This document shows positions 25,244-33,008 of a stretch of DNA of 64,000 nucleotides, one piece after another. Within the stretch, counting starts at the first letter, position 1. Every line of letters starts with the position of its first letter. The translations under genes were made by a program, and so were the position numbers. Under the pieces are notes generated by a model. It was not told the origin of the DNA. It ran no database searches and saw nothing but the letters and a program-made list of their open reading frames with translations. Source of the DNA: an uncultured Bacteroidota bacterium (GTDB lineage: Bacteria > Bacteroidota > Bacteroidia > Flavobacteriales > Flavobacteriaceae); contig CAIUWH010000034.1 of NCBI GenBank assembly GCA_903902795.1, forward strand, positions 1 to 64,000, given 5' to 3'.

Positions 25244-26128
25244 ATGACTATTTTAGACGGAAAAAAAGTATCGGAAGACATCAAAAACGAAATCGCCGCC
25301 GAAGTTCAGAAAATGCGTGACAACGGTGAAAAAGTACCTCATTTAGCTGCCATTATTGTCGGAAATGACGGCGCGAGTTTGACTTATGTTGGGAGTAAAG
25401 TGAAAGCGTGCGAACGCGTAGGTTTTGAATCTACTTTGATTCGGATGCCCAATACCACTTCGGAAACCGAGTTGTTGAAAAAAATCAAAGAGTTGAACCA
25501 AAACGATGACATTGATGGCTTTATCGTGCAACTTCCGTTACCCAAACAAATCGATACCCAACACATCATTATGTCAATTGATCCTAGTAAAGACGTAGAT
25601 GGTTTCCACCCCGAAAACTTCGGAAAAATGGCGCTCGATATGAGTACGTTTATTCCCGCAACACCATTCGGAATACTTGAATTATTAGAACGCTACAACG
25701 TCGATACTGAAGGAAAACACACTGTAGTTATTGGTCGCAGCCACATCGTAGGTCGCCCAATGAGTATACTTATGGGACGAAAAGGTTTCCCCGGAAATTC
25801 AACCGTAACGCTCACACACAGTCATACCAAAAACATCAACCAAATTACCTCACAAGCCGATATCATCATCACAGCGCTTGGCGTTCCCAATTACCTCAAA
25901 GCCGAAATGATTAAAGACGACGCGGTCATTATCGATGTTGGTATCACCCGAGTAGTAGACGAAACTGCAGAAAAAGGCTACCGCATCACAGGCGACGTCG
26001 ATTTTGAAAATGTGGTCAAAAAAGCATCTTTTATTACTCCGGTTCCAGGCGGTGTTGGTCCTATGACCATTGCCATGCTTTTGAAAAATACACTTTTGGC
26101 CCGAGAACAAAAACGCCTCAAAAAATAG
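25244..26128 (+). CDS. folD: Bifunctional methylene-THF dehydrogenase/cyclohydrolase FolD
   Basis: 294 residues. Interconverts 5,10-methylene-, methenyl- and 10-formyl-tetrahydrofolate using NADP. Signatures are present: the YVGSKVKACE helix with catalytic Lys, VQLPLPKQI and KDVDGFHP, the nucleotide-binding GRSHIVGRPM, and TPVPGGVGPMTIAMLL near the end. The GNAT gene starts one nucleotide after its stop codon, so the two are translationally coupled. Confidence 0.97.
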   Translation: MTILDGKKVSEDIKNEIAAEVQKMRDNGEKVPHLAAIIVGNDGASLTYVGSKVKACERVGFESTLIRMPNTTSETELLKKIKELNQNDDIDGFIVQLPLPKQIDTQHIIMSIDPSKDVDGFHPENFGKMALDMSTFIPATPFGILELLERYNVDTEGKHTVVIGRSHIVGRPMSILMGRKGFPGNSTVTLTHSHTKNINQITSQADIIITALGVPNYLKAEMIKDDAVIIDVGITRVVDETAEKGYRITGDVDFENVVKKASFITPVPGGVGPMTIAMLLKNTLLAREQKRLKK

Positions 26129-26129
26129 C

Positions 26130-26621
26130 ATGAACATTTCGGTGGCAACCCAAGAGCAATTACCAATCATCCGTGACTTGGCGTTCCGAATTTGGCCTGT
26201 TACTTACGGACACATATTGTCGAAAGATCAATTCGATTATATGATGGAAATGATGTACAGTTTGTCTTCTTTAGAAAAGCAATTAGTACATCCAAAACCG
26301 TTTTTATTGGTTGAAGACGAAGGTCAATACATCGGTTTTGCATCCTATGAAATCAATTGGGAACATACCTCCAAAACCAAAATTCACAAACTCTATGTTT
26401 TGCCCAGCATTCAGGGGAAAGGCATCGGAAAAGCACTGATTCAGTACCTTCGTGACATCGCTCAAAAAGCCGAAAATACGATACTAGTTCTAACGGTAAA
26501 TCGGTTCAATTCCGCCAAAGAATTCTACCTCAAACAAGGATTCCACATCGTAGAAGAAAAGCAATTCCAAATCGGAAACGGCTACATCATGGACGATTAT
26601 GTGATGGAGTTGCCTATTTAA
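26130..26621 (+). CDS. GNAT-family N-acetyltransferase
   Basis: 163 residues, single GNAT domain. Acetyl-CoA-binding motif A is visible as LYVLPSIQGKGIGKALIQYL, and motif B as NSAKEFYLKQGF with a following VEEKQFQIGNGY strand. The substrate is unknown. It overlaps no gene but starts at 26130, one base after the folD TAG, so its expression should follow folD. It is followed by repeats rather than a clear terminator. Confidence 0.9.
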   Translation: MNISVATQEQLPIIRDLAFRIWPVTYGHILSKDQFDYMMEMMYSLSSLEKQLVHPKPFLLVEDEGQYIGFASYEINWEHTSKTKIHKLYVLPSIQGKGIGKALIQYLRDIAQKAENTILVLTVNRFNSAKEFYLKQGFHIVEEKQFQIGNGYIMDDYVMELPI

Positions 26622-26681
26622 CTCAGCGTCATTGCGAGGCACGAAGCAATCTCCAGCTTTACGTTTCAAGTTTTTCAAGCC

Positions 26682-26820
26682 TCAATTGGTTCTACTAAGC
26701 CCAACTAAGCGCTTCCGTTGGTCGCGTTAGTTCGGCAAGTGCCACGCAATTGTTGCTTCAAAAAGCTTTCCACTTCAATCTGGCCTGCCTGCCGGTAGGC
26801 AGGGCTAAGGCAATCTCTTC
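26682..26820 (+). repeat. Dispersed ~110-bp intergenic repeat, copy 2 (interrupted)
   Basis: Homologous to 6032-6144. Between TCTGG and GCTAAGGCAA it carries the 20-nt module at 26785-26804, absent from copy 1. Confidence 0.75.
26785..26804. repeat. 20-nt palindromic module, copy 2
   Basis: CCTGCCTGCCGGTAGGCAGG, with near-perfect dyad symmetry. The empty site exists at ~6128-6132 in the other copy of the host repeat. Confidence 0.85.
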
Positions 26821-26942
26821 GTACAAGAAACTAATTGTAAAGAACTTCGCGACCTTTGCGCTTGCTTTGTGTCTTTGCGGTTTAAAAAACTAATTCAAAC
26901 GATAAGCAATAATATTATTCTTTGCCCAATACTACAAAACTA

Positions 26943-28931
26943 CTAAATCCGTGTTTGCAACACTTTAATCTCATCGCGTAATTTTGCCGCTTGCATAAAA
27001 TCTAAATCTTTGGCCGCTTTTTCCATGGCTTTTCTAGCATCACGGATTTTCTTTTCTATTTCGGGTTTGGATAAGTATAAGCTCTCAGGTTCAGCAGCTT
27101 TTAGTGCTTGGTTTTCGTAGTATTGCGTAGAAACTGAGTTGTTACCTAACGCACTTCCCAAACTTTTATTTAAGGCTTTTGGTTGTAAATTATGTTTCGT
27201 ATTGTAAGCCATTTGCTTTTCACGACGATACGTCGTTTCATCCATCGTTTTTTGCATGCTGTTGGTGATTTTATCAGCGTATAAAATTGCTTTTCCATTT
27301 ACATTTCGCGCAGCACGACCTACGGTTTGTGTTAACGATCGATGACTTCTCAAAAATCCTTCTTTATCCGCATCTAAAATGGCAACCAATGAAACTTCGG
27401 GTAAATCCAGTCCTTCGCGCAGTAAGTTTACACCAATCAATACATCGAACAATCCTTTTCGCAAATCTTGCATGATTTCAACGCGTTCTAATGTATCGAC
27501 ATCGGAGTGGATGTAACGACATCTTATGGAAACTTTCGTCAAATATTTCGTCAATTCTTCCGCCATACGTTTGGTCAATGTTGTGACTAAAACGCGCTCG
27601 TCCACTTCACATCGCAGCTGAATTTCTTCAATTAAATCGTCAATTTGATTCAAACTCGGACGCACTTCTATAATTGGATCTAATAAGCCAGTTGGTCGAA
27701 TGACTTGCTCCACATAAATTCCTTCACTCTTTTCCAATTCGTAATCCGCCGGTGTAGCCGAAACATAAATGACTTGGTTTTGCATGCCTTCGAATTCCTC
27801 AAACTTCAACGGTCGATTGTCCATCGCAGCAGGTAATCGGAATCCGTATTCGACAAGATTTTCCTTCCGACTCCGATCGCCGCCGTACATAGCATGCACT
27901 TGCGAAATCGTAACGTGACTTTCATCCACTACCATCAAAAAATCGTCCGGAAAATAATCCAATAAACAAAATGGCCGCGTTCCCGGAAGTCGTCGATCCA
28001 AATAGCGGGAATAATTTTCAATTCCGGAGCAATAGCCCAATTCACGTATCATTTCCAAATCGAAGTTAGTACGTTCTTCCAATCGTTTGGCTTCTAAATG
28101 CTTGCCAATTTCTTTAAAGTAATCGACTTGTTTCACCAAATCCTGCTGAATATCCCAAATGGCTGCTTGCAACACATCAGGTGATGTTACAAACATATTC
28201 GCGGGATAAATCGTCAGTTTTTCATATTTTTCTAACACCTTGGACGAACGAGCGTCAAAAGCTTCAATTTCTTCAATTTCATCACCAAAAAAATGAACAC
28301 GAAACGGTTCGTCAGCATAACTAGGGAAAATTTCAACCGTATCACCTTTGATTCTAAAAGTTCCAGGAGTAAATTCGGCTTCCGTTCTCGAATACAAACT
28401 TTGCACCAATCGGTGTAGTAATTTGGTTCGGGAAATCACTTCGTTTTTTAATATCGAAATGACGTTCTTTTGAAACTCAACCGGGTTTCCAATTCCATAC
28501 AAACACGAAACAGAAGCCACAACTAACACGTCACGTCGACCTGAAAGGAGAGCTGAGGTCGTGCTCAAGCGCAGTTTTTCTAACTCTTCGTTAATGGACA
28601 AATCTTTTTCAATGTAGGTTCCGGTTACCGGAATATACGCTTCAGGTTGGTAGTAGTCGTAGTATGAAACAAAATATTGCACCGAATTATTAGGGAAAAA
28701 CTGCTTAAATTCAGAGTATAATTGAGCAGCTAGTGTTTTGTTATGCGCTAAAACCAACGTTGGTTTTTCAACCTTTTCAATCACATTGGCCACCGTAAAC
28801 GTTTTTCCAGAACCTGTAACTCCGAGAAGCGTTTGGTATTTTTCACCATTGCGAATTCCGGCCGCTAATTTTTCAATGGCTTGCGGTTGATCTCCTGTAG
28901 GTTGGTATTCGGATACGACTTGGAATTTCAT
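26943..28931 (-). CDS. uvrB: UvrABC system protein B
   Basis: 662 residues. DNA-damage-loading helicase-like subunit of nucleotide excision repair. Walker A is GVTGSGKT (37-44), the beta-hairpin reads YYDYYQPEAYIP (~91-102), and helicase motifs VVDESH and LLREGLDLPEVSLVAILDADKEG are present. The C-terminal UVR motif (KAAKDLDFMQAAKLRDEI) contacts UvrC. Length is normal. A TAACTTTG promoter element lies 38 nt upstream. Confidence 0.98.
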   Translation of the reverse strand: MKFQVVSEYQPTGDQPQAIEKLAAGIRNGEKYQTLLGVTGSGKTFTVANVIEKVEKPTLVLAHNKTLAAQLYSEFKQFFPNNSVQYFVSYYDYYQPEAYIPVTGTYIEKDLSINEELEKLRLSTTSALLSGRRDVLVVASVSCLYGIGNPVEFQKNVISILKNEVISRTKLLHRLVQSLYSRTEAEFTPGTFRIKGDTVEIFPSYADEPFRVHFFGDEIEEIEAFDARSSKVLEKYEKLTIYPANMFVTSPDVLQAAIWDIQQDLVKQVDYFKEIGKHLEAKRLEERTNFDLEMIRELGYCSGIENYSRYLDRRLPGTRPFCLLDYFPDDFLMVVDESHVTISQVHAMYGGDRSRKENLVEYGFRLPAAMDNRPLKFEEFEGMQNQVIYVSATPADYELEKSEGIYVEQVIRPTGLLDPIIEVRPSLNQIDDLIEEIQLRCEVDERVLVTTLTKRMAEELTKYLTKVSIRCRYIHSDVDTLERVEIMQDLRKGLFDVLIGVNLLREGLDLPEVSLVAILDADKEGFLRSHRSLTQTVGRAARNVNGKAILYADKITNSMQKTMDETTYRREKQMAYNTKHNLQPKALNKSLGSALGNNSVSTQYYENQALKAAEPESLYLSKPEIEKKIRDARKAMEKAAKDLDFMQAAKLRDEIKVLQTRI

Positions 28932-28968
28932 CTTTTGGAGTTGCTGATTGGCTGAATAAGTTGATGTA

Positions 28969-28976
28969 CAAAGTTA
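28969..28976 (-). promoter_or_regulatory. uvrB promoter -7 element TAACTTTG
   Basis: Minus-strand TAnnTTTG, about 38 nt before the uvrB start. No LexA-like site was recognised. Confidence 0.5.
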
Positions 28977-29038
28977 TAAATTTTAGATAGGAATTCGGTC
29001 TATCTTAACTAAAGAAAAGGAATTTTATCGCAATCACT

Positions 29039-29974
29039 TTATTCAAACTTCCAATCGTGCTGCTGTTGTTTACTCAAAAATGTCCATGCTACCAAACGAC
29101 TGATTTTTTGTCCTTGATTCATTTCGATGGTTTTGATTTCGATGACACCGATTTTATTCAGCGTTCGATAAATAGTACGAAGGTTGTCTTTTTTAGAAAC
29201 TAGGGTTGTAAACCAAAAGCAATTCAGTGGAAATTTTACACTTTCGTACATCATTTGAGTGATGAAGCCGATTTCACCGCCAGTACACCACAATTCGGTA
29301 TTTTGTCCGCCAAAATTTTGTCCGCTTGGATTACCAAGATTTGTGGTTTTTCGTTCGGAAGTTTTACTGGCTTCTTGCTGTGAGGAGTGAAACGGTGGAT
29401 TGCAAATGGTAAATGCAAATTTGTCTTCGGGTAAAATGATGTTTTTAAAAATAAATCGAGGTTCTATTTGCAGTTGCAAACTAATGGCTTCAATTAATTT
29501 AGGGTTTTCACCAATTATTTTTTTGCAATTTTGGATTGCTTTTTCGTCGATATCGGTTCCCACAAAACTCCAATCATAAATTGCATTCCCCATGATTGGA
29601 TAAATGCAATTTGCTCCAATTCCGATATCTAAACCGACTACATTTTCACCAGTTGGAATAACTCCGTTATTCGACTCGGCGAGAATGTCCGCGATGTAGT
29701 GAACGTAATCGGCTCGTCCGGGAATAGGCGGACACAGATAATCACTTGGAATATCCCATGACGTAATTCCGTAATCAGAAATCAAAATGGCTTTGTTCAA
29801 GGCTTTTACGGCTTCAGGCTCACTGAAATCGATTGTTTCGGTATTGTGTTCGTTTATAAAAACAAACGACTTTAGCTCTGGTAAGGCAAATGATAGTTTT
29901 TCGAAATCGTATCTTGTTCTGTGGAGATTTCGAGGATGTAAATTGATTTTTTCGGTATTCTTTTTTTGTTTCAT
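29039..29974 (-). CDS. rlmF: 23S rRNA (adenine(1618)-N6)-methyltransferase RlmF
   Basis: 311 residues. SAM-dependent enzyme methylating A1618 of 23S rRNA. An N-terminal segment (LHPRNLHRTRYDFEKL) is typical of RlmF. SAM motif I is LDIGIGANCIYP and the catalytic N6-adenine motif is NPPF (within FTICNPPFHSS). It is divergently placed from the alpha/beta hydrolase gene and has its own promoter. Confidence 0.95.
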   Translation of the reverse strand: MKQKKNTEKINLHPRNLHRTRYDFEKLSFALPELKSFVFINEHNTETIDFSEPEAVKALNKAILISDYGITSWDIPSDYLCPPIPGRADYVHYIADILAESNNGVIPTGENVVGLDIGIGANCIYPIMGNAIYDWSFVGTDIDEKAIQNCKKIIGENPKLIEAISLQLQIEPRFIFKNIILPEDKFAFTICNPPFHSSQQEASKTSERKTTNLGNPSGQNFGGQNTELWCTGGEIGFITQMMYESVKFPLNCFWFTTLVSKKDNLRTIYRTLNKIGVIEIKTIEMNQGQKISRLVAWTFLSKQQQHDWKFE

Positions 29975-29992
29975 TTTTAACTAAAGTCTAAG

Positions 29993-30000
29993 CAAAGATA
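29993..30000 (-). promoter_or_regulatory. rlmF promoter -7 element TATCTTTG
   Basis: Perfect minus-strand TAnnTTTG, 18 nt upstream of the rlmF start codon. Confidence 0.6.
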
Positions 30001-30043
30001 CTGAGAAAAAGACTTACTTTTATTTTTTAAAAAGTGACTCTAT

Positions 30044-30904
30044 ATGATTGCTGTTCCCCGATTTAAAAAGCGTTATGCATTTTTTTTTGTATTTGCTTTG
30101 TATGTGATTGTTTGCCAATCGTGTATGAAAATGCGGATGAGTTCGGCAAAAACCAAAGCCTATTTTGAAACAGGAAAAGTCAGTTTTTTAGATAAGACAA
30201 TTCTATTGGACGGACATCAATTGCATTACATTCAAACCGGTGATCCGAATAAACCTACCTTATTTTTCGTGCACGGTTCACCCGGAAGTTGGGATGCGTT
30301 CAAAATCTATTTGAACGACAGTTTGTTGCGGACAAAATTCCGATTGATTGCAGTTGATCGACCGGGATTTGGGTACAGCGATTTTGGTTCACCTGAAAAT
30401 TTAGCGACACAATCCAAATGGATGAATCAATTGGTAAAATTGTTGAATAATAAAAAACCAATTGCATTAATCGGACATTCGCTCGGCGGACCACTGATTT
30501 TGAAAATGGCAATCGATGAACCACAGCTATATTCCCATTTGATTATTCTCTCAGGTTCGGTTGATCCGAAAGCAGAAAATCCGGAGTTATGGCGGCCAAT
30601 ATTGAAAAGTAAACCGTTGCGGTATTTGATTCCGGGTGCGTTGCGACCTTCGAACGATGAATTGTGGTGGTTGAAAACCGATTTAGTTGACATGCAACCC
30701 AATTTGGATAAAGTTGTGGCGGAAGTAATCATAATCCATGGAACAAAAGATCGATTGGTTCCGTATTCGAATGTGGCGTTTATGCAAAAGGAATTGGTCA
30801 ATTCGAAAAAAGTAGAAACGATTTCAATTACAGACGCGGATCATTTTATTCCGTGGACGCATTATGAGATTATTCGTAATCGCTTTTTACAATTGAAATT
30901 ATGA
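30044..30904 (+). CDS. Alpha/beta hydrolase, membrane-anchored or exported
   Basis: 286 residues. The N-terminus has a basic stretch then a hydrophobic segment (FFFVFALYVIVCQSC); no canonical lipobox is clear, so it may be a signal anchor. The hydrolase fold is clear: HGSPGSWDAF oxyanion region, nucleophile elbow GHSLGG, acid in HGTKDRLVP, and His in ADHFIPW. The substrate is unknown. It is followed by the long inverted repeat at 30951-31064 and a convergent gene. Confidence 0.88.
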   Translation: MIAVPRFKKRYAFFFVFALYVIVCQSCMKMRMSSAKTKAYFETGKVSFLDKTILLDGHQLHYIQTGDPNKPTLFFVHGSPGSWDAFKIYLNDSLLRTKFRLIAVDRPGFGYSDFGSPENLATQSKWMNQLVKLLNNKKPIALIGHSLGGPLILKMAIDEPQLYSHLIILSGSVDPKAENPELWRPILKSKPLRYLIPGALRPSNDELWWLKTDLVDMQPNLDKVVAEVIIIHGTKDRLVPYSNVAFMQKELVNSKKVETISITDADHFIPWTHYEIIRNRFLQLKL

Positions 30905-30950
30905 TAGTTTTTAATTTTTTTTGACTGCACTTAAACTATTCATTTTTTTT

Positions 30951-31064
30951 AACACATAGAAACATAGTTTTTGTCAGATGAGAAAAAGCGTTATACTTTT
31001 CATAGCAGTCATAGATAAATGAATCAAGAAATGATTTATATTTTTTTCTATGTTTCTATGTGTT
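30951..31064. repeat. 17-bp perfect inverted repeat between convergent genes
   Basis: AACACATAGAAACATAG (30951-30967) and its exact inverse CTATGTTTCTATGTGTT (31048-31064), 80 nt apart and flanked by T and A tracts. It probably ends transcription from both sides, but it is longer than an ordinary terminator. Confidence 0.8.
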
Positions 31065-31083
31065 TTAATACAAACACTTAACT

Positions 31084-31746
31084 TCAGTCAAAACACTCCA
31101 TCAACAACAAATCGCCGTCAGTGTGTTCAATTTTTACGATGCCGTCTTCAATGACATGGTTGCTGCTTCCCGAGCGATAGCCCATGGTTAATTCTTCATT
31201 CTGTAGTGGATAAAACAAATTGTGTGTGGTAATTCCGCTTGCTTTTCCCACCGGAATTAACGAAATCGGTGTGTTGGCGGTGTACCATTTTTCATAGATT
31301 CGCGGCAATACAAATATTTTCGAATGATCGTCTAAAATCACAATCTTAAGTTGATTGCGGTATTGTACTATAGTGGTAATATTGCTGACGGTATGGTCGG
31401 CTCTTTTGCCCGTTGCCCAAACTACGTTTACAGCTTGATGGCCTTTTTCGATTAAATAATCGAACGCTTTTTCTAAATCGGTTTTGTCTTGATTGGGCGA
31501 GTATACAATTTCGAGCGGAAACTGTTTTTCTTTGTACAACTCTGGTTGGAAGTCGTCGTCGAAATCGCCCAGAAGCACGTCGATTTTAATATCGAGTTGC
31601 AACACACGATCGATGGCGTTGTCTAAAACGATGACAATTGGCGACCATTCGAGCAATTGCCCGAGTAATTCCATACTGCATTCAGCGCCGTTAGCAATGA
31701 TTAAAGCGGGTTCTTGGTCGTCACGAACAATATGATGAGAAGACAT
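31084..31746 (-). CDS. thiN: Thiamine diphosphokinase
   Basis: 220 residues. Transfers pyrophosphate from ATP to thiamine. Key motifs are the metal/ATP residues GDFDD, the substrate motif DKTDLEKAFDYLIEKG and TGKRADHTVSNI, plus a C-terminal thiamine-binding beta-sandwich (GYRSGSSNHV). No TPP riboswitch was recognised upstream. Confidence 0.93.
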   Translation of the reverse strand: MSSHHIVRDDQEPALIIANGAECSMELLGQLLEWSPIVIVLDNAIDRVLQLDIKIDVLLGDFDDDFQPELYKEKQFPLEIVYSPNQDKTDLEKAFDYLIEKGHQAVNVVWATGKRADHTVSNITTIVQYRNQLKIVILDDHSKIFVLPRIYEKWYTANTPISLIPVGKASGITTHNLFYPLQNEELTMGYRSGSSNHVIEDGIVKIEHTDGDLLLMECFD

Positions 31747-31890
31747 GTTTAAGTACGATGTTAGAAGTTAGAGTTACGAAGAGTTTTTTGTTTGCTTCGC
31801 CAGTCGCCCGATGGGCTCGTGTCAGGTTTCAAGTTTCAAGTTGGCTGTAAAAGCATATCTTCTCAGATTTCAAAGAGTATCATTATTACA

Positions 31891-31913
31891 TTCTGCATTC
31901 TGCTACTGCGTTC
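31891..31913. repeat. Heptamer tandem array (ATTCTGC)
   Basis: ATTCTGC-ATTCTGC-TACTGCG-TTCTG: a short heptameric array, similar in style to AGAAGGC repeats at ~53631-53661. Confidence 0.5.
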
Positions 31914-31975
31914 TGAAATTTTTATGTTTTAAGTTTCAAAAATAGTTATTTTATCTCGATTACTACCATTGTCTT

Positions 31976-32008
31976 ACTTCGTACTTCGAACTTCGTATTT
32001 CGTACTTT
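31976..32008. repeat. Heptamer tandem array (ACTTCGT)
   Basis: Four to five units reading ACTTCGT, ACTTCGA, ACTTCGT, ATTTCGT, ACTTTC. Confidence 0.7.
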
Positions 32009-32033
32009 CATAGCCCAGATGGAATGAAAAACA

Positions 32034-32124
32034 AAAAGCAGCGGTAATTTTAGTTTTTTTGGGATGAAAAAGCGACTACCAGAAGCTCTTTTCATACCGT
32101 TAAAAACTGATTACGGCTGCTTTT
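32034..32124. repeat. Long imperfect inverted repeat with inner hairpin
   Basis: Outer arms AAAAGCAGCGGTAATTTTAG and its near inverse CTGATTACGGCTGCTTTT. An inner stem TGAAAA / TTTTCA surrounds AGCGACTACCAGAAGCTC. It could form a cruciform and is placed to end the minus-strand thiN transcript. Confidence 0.65.
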
Positions 32125-32183
32125 TTTTGAAAGGACAGCTGGACACGAGCTCCAAAAGAGCGAACTGACGAAGTAAAAGCTAC

Positions 32184-32996
32184 TTATTGAATCGTATATT
32201 CTTCGGTATCGACTTCCGACATGTGGAAATAGCCCAAAGGAAAATTATTTGCATCGGTTTGATTGATGATGTTGCCGCGTAAGGTTGCTGGTGGCGTGGC
32301 AAAAGGATTACCCGTACTTCCAACAATATTGATCAATTTGTTGATGTAATTGTAGTAGCGGAGTGACATACCTTGAAGTCCAAAAGTGAGTTGATCGCCT
32401 GCTTCTAATTCGTCGTCAGAATAGAAACCGAACATCTGATTTCCTTGGAAAAACTCGTCACTAACTGCGCCAAGTTCCGGAATCACTTCGTCTGATTTTT
32501 TAACAATGATCAAGTAGTTATTATCTTCCAATCCGTTGTCTTGAAAGAAAAACTTCACTTGCAGCAAGTCGCCGCCAATTCCTTCTACAGTAGTTTGTTC
32601 CACAGAATCGATATCGGGCGTTGCCAATAATGTTTGAATCGCGGTATACGTTATTCCGTTCACAATAACTGTAAGCGTATAGTTTTCGTTGACTACCGGA
32701 ATAAAATTGGTGCAAATGTATTCACCCGTATTCGGAATGATTTCGGTAAAAGTAAAGACAGTCGCGCTTGAATTGGTAATGAAAACGGTTGCACCAGAAA
32801 CGGTTGGAATTTCGGTACTATAAAATCCAGTCGTCGTTGAAAGCTTGATGCGTTGCTCATTTCCGGAAGTTCCTTTTTTCCATAAAATGTTAGCATCGAT
32901 GACCAATTTTGGAGCTGCGGTGTCGAGATCGATGTCGACTACATCTTCACAACTTGTCAATAAAATCAGGGCAAATAAAGCGAGTATATTTTTCAT
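32184..32996 (-). CDS. DUF4249 lipoprotein
   Basis: 270 residues. The signal peptide ends in lipobox LLTSC (Cys16). The start CEDVVDIDLDTAAPKLVIDANI is the classic opening of DUF4249 proteins, which are beta-rich outer-membrane-associated lipoproteins. The gene lies 12 nt downstream of a TonB-dependent receptor gene, the normal arrangement for this family, so it is probably an accessory of that receptor. The substrate is unknown. Confidence 0.92.
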   Translation of the reverse strand: MKNILALFALILLTSCEDVVDIDLDTAAPKLVIDANILWKKGTSGNEQRIKLSTTTGFYSTEIPTVSGATVFITNSSATVFTFTEIIPNTGEYICTNFIPVVNENYTLTVIVNGITYTAIQTLLATPDIDSVEQTTVEGIGGDLLQVKFFFQDNGLEDNNYLIIVKKSDEVIPELGAVSDEFFQGNQMFGFYSDDELEAGDQLTFGLQGMSLRYYNYINKLINIVGSTGNPFATPPATLRGNIINQTDANNFPLGYFHMSEVDTEEYTIQ

Positions 32997-33008
32997 AATT
33001 AGGTGATT

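Larger units (their letters stand above)
26622..26942. other. Repeat-filled gap between GNAT and uvrB genes
   Basis: Holds CGTCATTGCGAGGCACGAAG (~26628-26647), a repeat of a type seen in many bacteria, then the second copy of the ~110-bp dispersed repeat carrying a 20-nt palindrome. A TTTGCG-rich stretch (GCGACCTTTGCGCTTGC) follows. No gene or strong terminator was found. Confidence 0.6.
31747..32183. other. Repeat-rich intergenic region
   Basis: About 440 nt without a gene. It contains GTTTCAA heptamers (~31825-31841), an ATTCTGC heptamer run (~31891-31913), an ACTTCGT array (31976-32008) and the long imperfect inverted repeat at 32034-32124. The phrase GAGCTCCAAAAGAGCGAACTGACGAAGTAA follows, resembling a segment near 6288. 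Confidence 0.6.

Noticed and set aside
26628-26653. GTCATTGCGAGG-type repeat as a novel element
   Set aside because: This repeat type is widely seen in many bacteria; it is of interest here only as a host site for the 14-nt palindrome.
31747-31830. TPP riboswitch upstream of thiamine diphosphokinase
   Set aside because: No CTGAGA...ACCTGATC-like thi-box motifs were seen on the minus strand.
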